This document shows positions 1-6,583 of a stretch of 22,675 nt of DNA, in pieces (positions within the stretch are counted from its first letter, which is position 1; every line of letters begins with the position of its first letter). A model generated the notes under the pieces. The model was given only the letters and a program-made list of their open reading frames with translations, did not search any database and was not told the origin of the DNA. The DNA is from Candidatus Accumulibacter vicinus (GTDB lineage: Bacteria > Pseudomonadota > Gammaproteobacteria > Burkholderiales > Rhodocyclaceae): contig DIME01000078.1 of assembly GCA_002425405.1 (NCBI GenBank), forward strand, positions 6,392 through 29,066. Direction: 5' to 3'. The position numbers and the translations under genes are program-made.

Positions 1-1788
1 AGGCTACCTTTCCTGCTGCTCAACGGCGCTTCGGGAATCGCCGTCGGCATGGCCACCGAAATGCCTTCGCACAATCTGCGCGAAGTCGCCGCAGCGGTGA
101 TCCACAAGATCGAGCACCCGGCCGCCGGCGTCGGCGAACTGATGGTGCACCTCCCAGGACCAGACTATCCTGGTGGCGGCCAGATCATCTCGTCGGCAAG
201 CGACATCGCCGCCGCCTACAGCAGCGGTCGTGGCAGCCTGCGCGTGCGTGCGCGCTACGAGATTGAGGAGATGGCGCGCGGCGCCTGGCAGGTGGTTTTC
301 AAGGAGTTGCCACCGGGCGTTTCCTCGGCCAAGGTGCTTTCCGAGGTCGGGGCCCTGCTCAATCCGCAGCCGAAACCGGGCAAGAAGGTGATCGAACAGG
401 CGGCGGCACAGCTCAAGGCGCTGATGGCATCGCAGCTCGACCGGGCGCGCGACGAGTCGGGCAAGGACGACGACGTGCGTCTGGTTTTCGAGCCGAGCAG
501 CGCACGCATCGACCGCAACGAGTTCGTGGCGCTACTGCTGGCGCATACCAGCCTTGAAACCTCGGCGCCGATCAACCTGGTGGCGGTCGGTATCGACGGC
601 CGACCGTGCCAGAAATCGCTCGCCGACCTGATCGGCGAGTGGTGTAGCTTCCGCATCCGGACCGTGCATCGGCGTACCGAGTTCCGCCTGCAGAAGGCCG
701 ACGACCGCATCCACATTCTCGAAGGCCGGCACATCGTCTTCCTCAACATCGACGAAGTGATCCGCATCATTCGCGAATCCGACGATCCGAAAAGGGCGTT
801 GATCGCGCGCTTCACGCTCTCGGACCGGCAGGCCGAAGACATCCTGGAAATCCGCCTGCGTCAGTTGGCCCGACTCGAGGGAATCCGCATCGCGCAGGAA
901 CTCGCGAAGCTGCGTGGTGAACGCGAAGGCCTGGTCAAACTGCTCGGCAGCGACACGCTGCTGCGCCGGCAGGTGATTCGCGAAATCCGGGCTGATGCCG
1001 AGAAGCATGGCGATGCCCGCCGGACGATCCTCCTCGCGGCGGCCACCGCTTCGCGCTCGGAGGTCGCGGCCGTCGCCGATGAGCCGGTGACCGTGATCAT
1101 CTCCGAGAAGGGCTGGGCGCGTGTCCGGCAGGGGCACAACCTCGACCTCTCGGGCGTCGTCTTCAAGGACGGCGATCGCGCCGGTTCGGCGCAGGAATGC
1201 CGCTCGGTGGACTCGCTGGTGATTTTGTCGACCGAAGGGCGTGCATTCACCCTGGCGGTCGCCAGTCTTCCCGACGGTCGCGGCATGGGCGCACCGCTGT
1301 CGTCGTTCGTCGAACTCGGTACCGGGAAGATCGCGCATGTGCTCACCGGGCTTGCGGGCGACGAACTGCTGCTCGCCAAGACTTCCGGCTACGGCTTCAT
1401 CTGTACCTACGCCGACCTCTTGTCGCGTCAGAAGGCCGGCAAGGCCTTCCTGAGCGTCGAAGAGGGGGCGACCATCCTGCCGCCGGTGAGGCTTGCCGGC
1501 AAGGATCATCTGGCGGCCTTGTCCGAAGATGGCCGCCTGCTGGTTTTCCCGCTCGAACAGATGAAGCGCCTGTCGGCCGGCAAGGGCGTGCAGATCATCG
1601 GCCTGCACGACAACGAATCCTTGCGCGCGGTCGTCGCCACCCAGGGCGACCGGGTGACGATCAAGGGGATGTTCCGGAACCGCATCAAGACCCTGCTTTC
1701 GGAAGATCGGCATCTCGGTCAGCGTGCGCGGCGCGGTTCGCCGGTAGGGCAACTCGGCAATGTGACGCTGGCCGCATCTCCGGAGTGA
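1..1788 (+). CDS. parC: DNA topoisomerase IV subunit A, 5'-truncated by window start
   Basis: The reading frame is open from base 1 (595 residues visible) and ends at TGA 1786-1788. ParC is the DNA-breaking subunit of the ParC2-ParE2 type II topoisomerase that decatenates sister chromosomes. The first visible residues contain LLNGASGIAVGMATEMPSHN, the typical ParC segment just after the catalytic-tyrosine region; the tyrosine and about 140 N-terminal residues lie outside the window. Further family landmarks are GPDYP, LDGRP-like IDGRP, HILEG, FLNIDEVI and the coiled-coil gate. From about residue 360 the C-terminal beta-propeller follows (GWARVRQGHNLD, GYGFICTY, RQKAGKAF, which is a degenerate GyrA-box-like loop). 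The length and C-terminal blades fit ParC rather than GyrA. parE is probably upstream, outside the window. High confidence in the family. Confidence 0.95.
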   Translation, partial: RLPFLLLNGASGIAVGMATEMPSHNLREVAAAVIHKIEHPAAGVGELMVHLPGPDYPGGGQIISSASDIAAAYSSGRGSLRVRARYEIEEMARGAWQVVFKELPPGVSSAKVLSEVGALLNPQPKPGKKVIEQAAAQLKALMASQLDRARDESGKDDDVRLVFEPSSARIDRNEFVALLLAHTSLETSAPINLVAVGIDGRPCQKSLADLIGEWCSFRIRTVHRRTEFRLQKADDRIHILEGRHIVFLNIDEVIRIIRESDDPKRALIARFTLSDRQAEDILEIRLRQLARLEGIRIAQELAKLRGEREGLVKLLGSDTLLRRQVIREIRADAEKHGDARRTILLAAATASRSEVAAVADEPVTVIISEKGWARVRQGHNLDLSGVVFKDGDRAGSAQECRSVDSLVILSTEGRAFTLAVASLPDGRGMGAPLSSFVELGTGKIAHVLTGLAGDELLLAKTSGYGFICTYADLLSRQKAGKAFLSVEEGATILPPVRLAGKDHLAALSEDGRLLVFPLEQMKRLSAGKGVQIIGLHDNESLRAVVATQGDRVTIKGMFRNRIKTLLSEDRHLGQRARRGSPVGQLGNVTLAASPE

Positions 1789-1805
1789 TGGTGGGCGAGC
1801 ATTTG

Positions 1806-1871
1806 TAGCTGGGTTAGCCCATCGGGCGTCACCGACATCGGGTAACGGAAAACGTCGGCTTACGCTACCCC
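1806..1871. repeat. Degenerate REP-like palindromic element
   Basis: The stretch between parC and creA contains nested inverted repeats. GCCC (1817-1820) pairs with GGGC (1824-1827) across a 3-nt loop, flanked by GGGTTA on the left and a weak partner (TCACC) on the right. CCGAC (1832-1836) pairs with GTCGG (1854-1858). GGGTTAGC (1811-1818) pairs, with one bulge, with GCTACCC (1864-1870). The GGGTTAGCCC..GGGCGT..CC pattern resembles the extragenic palindromes common in proteobacterial genomes. No second copy is visible in this window, so the repeat status is inferred from its form. No T-tract follows, so it is not a classical terminator. Confidence 0.45.
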
Positions 1872-1892
1872 AACCCCAACCCCAACCCAACC
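1868..1892 (-). repeat. CCCCAA short tandem repeat with G-quadruplex potential on the minus strand
   Basis: Three perfect CCCCAA units (1868-1885) are followed by CCCAA and CC. On the minus strand this gives four G-runs of 3, 4, 4 and 4 separated by TT, which fits the canonical four-run G-quadruplex pattern and resembles the ciliate telomere unit TTGGGG. It lies 16 nt before the Shine-Dalgarno core of creA. It may affect transcription or translation of creA or vary in copy number; no function is shown by the sequence alone. Confidence 0.8.
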
Positions 1893-1921
1893 TGTGTGCC
1901 TTGCCGTAAAGGAGAGAGAAA

Positions 1922-2407
1922 TTGATCATTCGCAATCGTTGGATGCCGGGTCGACAGGCTGTTGTCTGGGGCCTGCTTGCCTTCTGGAGTGCGCCGGTGC
2001 TGGCCGAGCAGGTCGCTTGTGTGACCACCGAGTGGAAACTGGTCGGTGCCAATCACCGGGTCTGCGTCGAGAGTTTTCCTGATCCGAAAGTGCCGGGCGT
2101 GACCTGTCATGTCAGCCAGGCGAGAACCGGCGGCATCAGCGGTTCGTTTGGCCTCGCGCAGGACCCGTCGCAGTTCTCGCTGGCGTGCCGGCAGACCGGA
2201 CCGATTACGCTGCCCGCGAAGCTGCCGAAAGAGGCGACGGTGTTTGCCGAAGACACTTCGATTCTGTTCAAGGAGACACGCGTCGTCAGGATGTGGGACG
2301 AAGCCCACAAGACCCTGGTCTACCTCGCGATCAGTCGCAAGCTGATCGACGGCGCGCCGGCGAACAGTATCTCGACGGTGCCGGTGATGCCCTGGGGGGA
2401 ACGCTGA
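1922..2407 (+). CDS. creA: CreA family exported protein
   Basis: A 161-residue protein of the CreA family (conserved periplasmic protein, biochemical role unknown, named from the E. coli creABCD locus). Family landmarks are ESFPDPKVPGVTCHVSQA, TGGISGSFGLAQD, VVRMWD and the C-terminal SISTVPVMPW. Residues 12-28 form a hydrophobic signal peptide ending VLA, with probable cleavage before Glu29. The predicted mature part has four cysteines (33, 48, 62, 89). The start is TTG at 1922, chosen because AAAGGAG at 1908-1914 sits 7 nt upstream; an in-frame ATG at 1943 would shorten the signal peptide and has no such site. No creBCD genes are nearby, so it is not tied here to the CreBC two-component system. 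It probably has its own promoter, but the upstream CCCCAA repeat leaves no clear -10/-35 pair. Confidence 0.88.
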   Translation: MIIRNRWMPGRQAVVWGLLAFWSAPVLAEQVACVTTEWKLVGANHRVCVESFPDPKVPGVTCHVSQARTGGISGSFGLAQDPSQFSLACRQTGPITLPAKLPKEATVFAEDTSILFKETRVVRMWDEAHKTLVYLAISRKLIDGAPANSISTVPVMPWGER

Positions 2408-2534
2408 CGGTGCGTCCGGATCGCCTGCAAAAGCCGTGCTGCTGTAAGATCACCCGTCGATCTGCCGTAGAGCAGGTGTTTCCACCGAGCATTCCGCTGC
2501 GCCGGCCGGCGCTGACGGGAAGGAGAGAAAGCCC

Positions 2535-3845
2535 ATGGTTCCACGCCTCATGACTGCCTTCAGCGGGCCCCTGCTGGAAATTGAACGGCGTTTCCTCGAC
2601 GCCATGCCGGAGATCGAGCGCTGGTTGCGCGGGCAGTGGCAGGAGCATACGCCGCCTTTTTATGGCTCGGTCGACCTGCGCAACGCAGGTTTCAAGCTGG
2701 CGCCGGTGGACATGAACCTGTTTCCCGGGGGCTTCAACAATCTCGACGTCACCTTCCTGCCGCTCTGCGTGCAGGCGGCGATGGCGGCGATCGACCGGAT
2801 CTGCCCCGACGCCAGGCGGCTGCTGCTGATTCCCGAGAAGCACACGCGCAACCTCTTTTATTTGCAGAACGTCGCACAGCTCGCGGCGATCCTGCGCCTG
2901 ACCGGCCTCGACGTGCGCCTCGGCTCGTGGTCGCCGGAGATCGACAAGCCGACGCCGGTGCTGCTTCCCGACGGCAGCTCGCTGCTTCTCGAACCGCTGC
3001 TGCGCAGTCGCTCCCGGCTGGGACTCGAAGGCTTCGACCCCTGTGCCATCCTGCTCAACAACGATCTCTCGGCGGGTATCCCGCGGATTCTGCAAAACCT
3101 CGACGGGCAGTTCGTTCTGCCGCCGCTGCATGCGGGTTGGGCTTTGCGCCGCAAGTCGAACCACTTTGCAGCCTACGATGAAGTGGCGGAAAACTTCTCC
3201 AGGCTGGTCGGGATTGACCCGTGGCGGATCAACCCCTACTTTTCGGTCTGCAGCAGCGTCAATTTTCATGAGCGACAAGGTGAGGACTGCCTGGCTGCCA
3301 ATGTCGATGCCGTGCTCGGTCTGATCCGCGAGAAATACCAGCAATACGGGATCGAAGAAACGCCTTACGTGGTCGTCAAGGCCGACGCCGGCACCTATGG
3401 CATGGGGGTGATGACGGTCAAGGATGCAGCCCAGGTGACCGGCCTCAACCGCAGGCAGCGCAACAAGATGTCGGTGATCAAGGAAGGTCTGGCGGTGTCG
3501 CAGGTGATCATCCAGGAAGGAGTGCATTCCTATGAGCGGGTCGGCAGCGGCAGCGACGAAGGCGTCGCCGAACCGGTGGTATACATGATCGACCGCTTTG
3601 TCGTGGGTGGCTTTTACCGTGTCCATAGCGGGCGCGGCAAGGATGAGAATCTCAACGCGCCGGGCATGCACTTCGAGCCGCTGGCCTTCGAGACCAGTTG
3701 CTCGCTGCCCGACCATGGCCAGAATCCCGATGCTGCACCGAACCGCTTTTACGTCTACGGTGTGGTTGCCCGCCTGGCGCAGCTCGCGGCCTCGCTCGAA
3801 CTCGAACGTACGGCACCGATTGAGGAGCAAGTGGCATGCGCATAG
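2535..3845 (+). CDS. gshA: Glutamate-cysteine ligase (PF08886 / TIGR02049 type)
   Basis: A 436-residue cytoplasmic enzyme making gamma-glutamylcysteine from glutamate, cysteine and ATP, the first step of glutathione synthesis. It belongs to the GshA type found in Betaproteobacteria and acidithiobacilli, not the E. coli GshA fold. Characteristic stretches are PPFYGSVDLRNAGFKLAPVD (residues 40-59), LFPGGFNNLD (62-71), IPEKHTRN (99-106), LLNNDLS (173-179) and VVKADAGTYGMGVMTV (280-295), which looks like the nucleotide-binding glycine-rich loop. The start ATG at 2535 follows AAGGAG at about 2519-2524; an internal ATG at 2550 is possible but worse placed. Its stop overlaps gshB by 10 nt, so both glutathione enzymes are probably co-translated. 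Confidence 0.94.
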   Translation: MVPRLMTAFSGPLLEIERRFLDAMPEIERWLRGQWQEHTPPFYGSVDLRNAGFKLAPVDMNLFPGGFNNLDVTFLPLCVQAAMAAIDRICPDARRLLLIPEKHTRNLFYLQNVAQLAAILRLTGLDVRLGSWSPEIDKPTPVLLPDGSSLLLEPLLRSRSRLGLEGFDPCAILLNNDLSAGIPRILQNLDGQFVLPPLHAGWALRRKSNHFAAYDEVAENFSRLVGIDPWRINPYFSVCSSVNFHERQGEDCLAANVDAVLGLIREKYQQYGIEETPYVVVKADAGTYGMGVMTVKDAAQVTGLNRRQRNKMSVIKEGLAVSQVIIQEGVHSYERVGSGSDEGVAEPVVYMIDRFVVGGFYRVHSGRGKDENLNAPGMHFEPLAFETSCSLPDHGQNPDAAPNRFYVYGVVARLAQLAASLELERTAPIEEQVACA

Positions 3846-4792
3846 CATTCATCGTCGACCCCCTGCGGTCGCTGAAGGCCTACAAGGATACCAGTATCGC
3901 GATGATGCGCGCTGCCCAGGCGGCAGGGCACGCAGTGTGGACGATCCAGCAGGAGGCCATTCACTGGTCGCCGCTGCACGGCGTCTGCGCTGCTGCGGTG
4001 CATCTGGAAATGCTTGCCGACGATCATGACTGGTTTGCCGAGGTCGACCGTCACGTCGTCGCCTTGCGTGATTTCCGCGCCGTCGTGATGCGCAAGGATC
4101 CCCCCTTCGACATGGAATACGTGACCACCACCTGGTTGCTTGAAGGTGCAGAAGCCGAAGGGGCGCGCGTTTTCAACCGGCCGCGCGCCCTGCGCGACCA
4201 TTCCGAGAAGTTGTCGATCGCCGAGTTCGCGCACTTTTCGGCGCCGACGCTGGTGGCGCGCGACGCGGCAGTGATCCACGCGTTCATCGACTACGAACAC
4301 GACACGATTCTCAAACCGCTCGACGGAATGGGCGGAACCCAGATTTTCCGCGTTCGTCATGACGACCCGAACCGCAATGTGATCGTCGAAACGCTGACCC
4401 GTGACGGCGCGCGCACGATCATGGCGCAACGCTACATCCCCGAGATCGTCGATGGCGACAAGCGCATCCTGATCGTTGGCGGTGAAGTGGTTCCCTATTG
4501 CCTGGCGCGCATTCCCAAGGCCGGCGAAACCCGCGGCAACCTGGCCGCCGGCGGTACCGGCGTGGCCCGCGAACTGAGCGCTCGCGATCGGGAAATCGCC
4601 AGCACGCTGGCGCCGGTGCTGGCCGCCCGCGGCCTGCTGCTGGTCGGCCTCGACGTGATCGGCGACTGGTTGACGGAGATCAACGTCACCAGCCCGACGT
4701 GCATGGTCGAAATCGCCGAGCAGACCGGTTTCGACGCCGCCGCCATGTTCATTGCCGCGCTCGATCGCCAGTGCCTTGCCGCCGCCCCCTAG
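3836..4792 (+). CDS. gshB: Glutathione synthetase
   Basis: A 318-residue ATP-grasp enzyme adding glycine to gamma-glutamylcysteine to form glutathione. It matches the E. coli family throughout: FIVDPL near the N-terminus, MRKDPPFD (85-92), the ATP-grasp lysine loop KPLDGMGG (160-167), GDKR (207-210), RGNLAAGG (233-240) and the metal/nucleotide motif EINVTSPT (281-288). The length equals the usual 315-320 residues. The start ATG overlaps the end of gshA by 10 nt and has GAGGAG (3822-3827) 8 nt upstream, inside gshA. The downstream apbE frame starts within its last codons. All key residues appear intact. Confidence 0.97.
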   Translation: MRIAFIVDPLRSLKAYKDTSIAMMRAAQAAGHAVWTIQQEAIHWSPLHGVCAAAVHLEMLADDHDWFAEVDRHVVALRDFRAVVMRKDPPFDMEYVTTTWLLEGAEAEGARVFNRPRALRDHSEKLSIAEFAHFSAPTLVARDAAVIHAFIDYEHDTILKPLDGMGGTQIFRVRHDDPNRNVIVETLTRDGARTIMAQRYIPEIVDGDKRILIVGGEVVPYCLARIPKAGETRGNLAAGGTGVARELSARDREIASTLAPVLAARGLLLVGLDVIGDWLTEINVTSPTCMVEIAEQTGFDAAAMFIAALDRQCLAAAP

Positions 4793-5826
4793 CCATCCTG
4801 GTCCGCTTGCTCGCACTGCTTCTCGCCAGCGTCCTGGCGGCCTGTGAGCGGGCGCCCCTGCATCATCAGGAAGCCTTTGTTTTCGGAACCCGCGTCGAAG
4901 TGCTGATCGCCGGCCTCGACGAAGCGGCAGCGCGTCCGGCAGCGGCGGCCGTGCTGCGCGAGTTCGATCGCCTGCATCGCACCTACCATGCCTGGAAACC
5001 GTCCGAGCTGAGCGCGCTGAACGCGGCCATCACGGCCGGCAGGCGGCAGCCGGTGACGCCGGAAATGGCAGGACTGATTGCCGAAGCGCAGCGCCTGACG
5101 CGCCTTGGCGAAGGGCTTTTCGACCCGGGAATCGGCGGTCTGATCGGCCTCTGGGGTTTCCAGTCCGACGAATTGCCGGCCACGCTACCCGATCCGTTGG
5201 CCCGAGCTGCCTGGCGGGCAGCCCGGCCAAGCATTCTCGATCTGCGGATCGAGGGCGCTTACGCCAGCAGCGACAAGCGCGAAGTGGCCCTCGATTTCGG
5301 CGGCTATCTCAAGGGCGTTGCGCTCGACCGCGCGGCGGCCATTCTCCAGGCACAGGGGGTGCTCAATGCATTGATCAACATCGGCGGCAATGTCATGGCG
5401 CTGGGGAGCAAGAATGGGCAGCGCTGGCGCGTCGGCATCCAGCATCCGCGCCAGCCCGGGCCGCTGGCGACGATCGAACTGGCCAACGGTGAGGCGATCG
5501 GTACCTCGGGCGACTATCAGCGCTTCTTCGAGATCGACGGTCGCCGTTACTGTCATCTGCTCGACCCGCGCAGTGCGCAGCCGGCGTTGCATACGCAGTC
5601 GCTGAGCGTCCTGATCTCGCCGCGCGCGGGGGCCGGAACGCTCAGCGACGTTGCTTCCAAGCCGCTATTCATCGCCGGTAGCGATTGGCCGCGTCTGGCG
5701 CGTGCGTTGCAGGTGGAGCAGGTGCTGCGGGTCGACGCACAAGGCCAGGTGCAGGTCAGCAGTGCCCTGCACGGTCGGCTCGAGTACGTCGGCGGTCGGC
5801 CACGGAAGCTTGAGGTCATCCCTTGA
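4771..5826 (+). CDS. apbE: FAD:protein FMN transferase, ApbE lipoprotein
   Basis: 351 residues from GTG 4771. ApbE uses FAD to attach FMN covalently to threonine of extracytoplasmic redox proteins such as RnfG, NqrC or NosR-type domains. Residues 7-24 are a hydrophobic signal and VLAAC (21-25) is a lipobox, giving lipidated Cys25. Family motifs are FGT (38-40), LDFGGYLKG (174-182), INIGGN (202-207), GTSGDY (244-249), HLLDPRS (262-268) and the metal-site aspartate in SDVAS (Asp293). The start choice is inferred: the frame is open far upstream inside gshB, but only GTG 4771 gives a clean lipoprotein signal. No strong ribosome site is visible and it overlaps gshB by 22 nt, suggesting translational coupling. 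No flavinylation target gene lies in the window. Confidence 0.92.
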   Translation: MPCRRPLAILVRLLALLLASVLAACERAPLHHQEAFVFGTRVEVLIAGLDEAAARPAAAAVLREFDRLHRTYHAWKPSELSALNAAITAGRRQPVTPEMAGLIAEAQRLTRLGEGLFDPGIGGLIGLWGFQSDELPATLPDPLARAAWRAARPSILDLRIEGAYASSDKREVALDFGGYLKGVALDRAAAILQAQGVLNALINIGGNVMALGSKNGQRWRVGIQHPRQPGPLATIELANGEAIGTSGDYQRFFEIDGRRYCHLLDPRSAQPALHTQSLSVLISPRAGAGTLSDVASKPLFIAGSDWPRLARALQVEQVLRVDAQGQVQVSSALHGRLEYVGGRPRKLEVIP

Positions 5827-5863
5827 TGCGTTCGCCAATGCTGCCGAGCCGCGCGGAATCGCT

Positions 5864-5869
5864 TAGAAT
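5864..5869 (+). promoter_or_regulatory. Possible -10 element upstream of the PTS genes
   Basis: TAGAAT lies in the 70-nt gap after apbE, 27 nt before the EIIA start codon, and matches the sigma-70 -10 consensus at five of six positions. The hexamer 17 nt upstream (CTGCCG, 5841-5846) is a poor -35, so this is a weak candidate only. Confidence 0.3.
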
Positions 5870-5896
5870 GACGGATTGTCGTACGGGGTGGGCGCG

Positions 5897-6289
5897 ATGA
5901 TCGGTATTCTCCTGATAACGCATGGTTCGTTTGGTGAAAGCCTGATTCAGAACATTTGCCACGTGCTCAACAAACGTCCGCCTCTGATCGCACAGCTTGG
6001 CGTGGCAGCTCAGGACGATCCGCTGGACATCCTGCCGCTGGCGCGGCTGTTGCTGAAGGAAGTCGACCGCGGCGAAGGTGTTCTGGTGATGACCGATGTT
6101 TTCGGTGCGACCCCCGGCAACCTGGCGCTCAAGCTGCTTGAGCCGGGTCATGTCGAGGGAGTTGCCGGTCTCAGTCTGCCGATGCTGCTGCGCGCGCTGA
6201 CCTATCGCGAGAAGGGGATGGAAACCATGTTGCAGAAGGCGATCAGCGGGGCTCATGATGGCGTACTGAAGCTGCCGCCGCCTGCCTAG
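5897..6289 (+). CDS. PTS EIIA component, mannose/fructose family
   Basis: 130 residues from ATG 5897. This is a stand-alone EIIA domain of the mannose (EIIA-Man) family that accepts phosphate from HPr. His9 in ILLITHGSFGE is the expected phosphorylated histidine, and MTDVFGATPGN (65-75) matches the second conserved block of the family. An upstream in-frame TTG (5876) would add seven residues not typical of the family; ATG 5897 with GGGGTGG (5884-5890) just before it was preferred. It is followed by HPr and enzyme I, with no EIIB/EIIC/EIID gene, as in many Betaproteobacteria where the set is thought to be regulatory rather than a sugar importer. The role is inferred. Confidence 0.92.
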   Translation: MIGILLITHGSFGESLIQNICHVLNKRPPLIAQLGVAAQDDPLDILPLARLLLKEVDRGEGVLVMTDVFGATPGNLALKLLEPGHVEGVAGLSLPMLLRALTYREKGMETMLQKAISGAHDGVLKLPPPA

Positions 6290-6306
6290 AATCACAGGAG
6301 TTTTCG

Positions 6307-6576
6307 ATGGTACGTGCTGAAACTGCAATCATCAACAAGCTGGGCCTGCATGCCCGTGCTTCGGCCAAGCTGACGCAACTTGCCAGCCGCTTTGCCAGCG
6401 ACGTCTGGATGGAGAAAGGGGCGCGCCGCATCAACGCCAAGAGCATCATGGGTGTGATGATGCTGGCCGCCGGCATGGGGTCAACGGTGGTCGTCGAGAC
6501 CGATGGCGTGGACGAAGAGGCGGCGAACGAGGCCATCCTCGGATTGATCGCGGGAAGGTTTGGCGAGGCGGAGTGA
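6307..6576 (+). CDS. ptsH: Phosphocarrier protein HPr
   Basis: An 89-residue HPr, the small phosphocarrier between enzyme I and EIIA proteins. GLHARASAK places the phosphorylated histidine at exactly position 15. INAKSIMGVMML places a serine at position 46, the site that HPr kinase/phosphorylase (HprK) modifies in organisms that have it. AGGAG (6296-6300) precedes ATG 6307 by 6 nt. It starts 17 nt after the EIIA stop and ends 7 nt before the ptsI ATG, so the three genes form one unit. The length is normal (85-90 residues). Confidence 0.97.
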   Translation: MVRAETAIINKLGLHARASAKLTQLASRFASDVWMEKGARRINAKSIMGVMMLAAGMGSTVVVETDGVDEEAANEAILGLIAGRFGEAE

Positions 6577-6583
6577 GCGCATC

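Noticed and set aside
532..2052. Long open frame (506 codons) on the minus strand across parC and the following gap
   Set aside because: It runs antisense to a fully recognisable parC, has no domain resemblance and reflects the low stop-codon frequency of GC-rich sequence.
1922..2407. CreA as part of a CreBC two-component locus
   Set aside because: No creB, creC or creD genes flank it; CreA occurs alone in many genomes.
2499..2512. Perfect 14-bp palindrome GCGCCGGCCGGCGC upstream of gshA
   Set aside because: Could be an operator, but GC-only palindromes are expected at this base composition and no second site or known motif supports it.
2331..3848. 505-codon open frame on the minus strand opposite gshA
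   Set aside because: gshA on the plus strand matches its family throughout; the opposite frame has a biased, Arg/His/Gln-rich composition with no family features.
4498..4770. Upstream extension of apbE into gshB, possibly a fused gene
   Set aside because: The extension is Arg/Gly-rich shadow sequence of gshB; GTG 4771 gives a lipoprotein signal as expected for ApbE.
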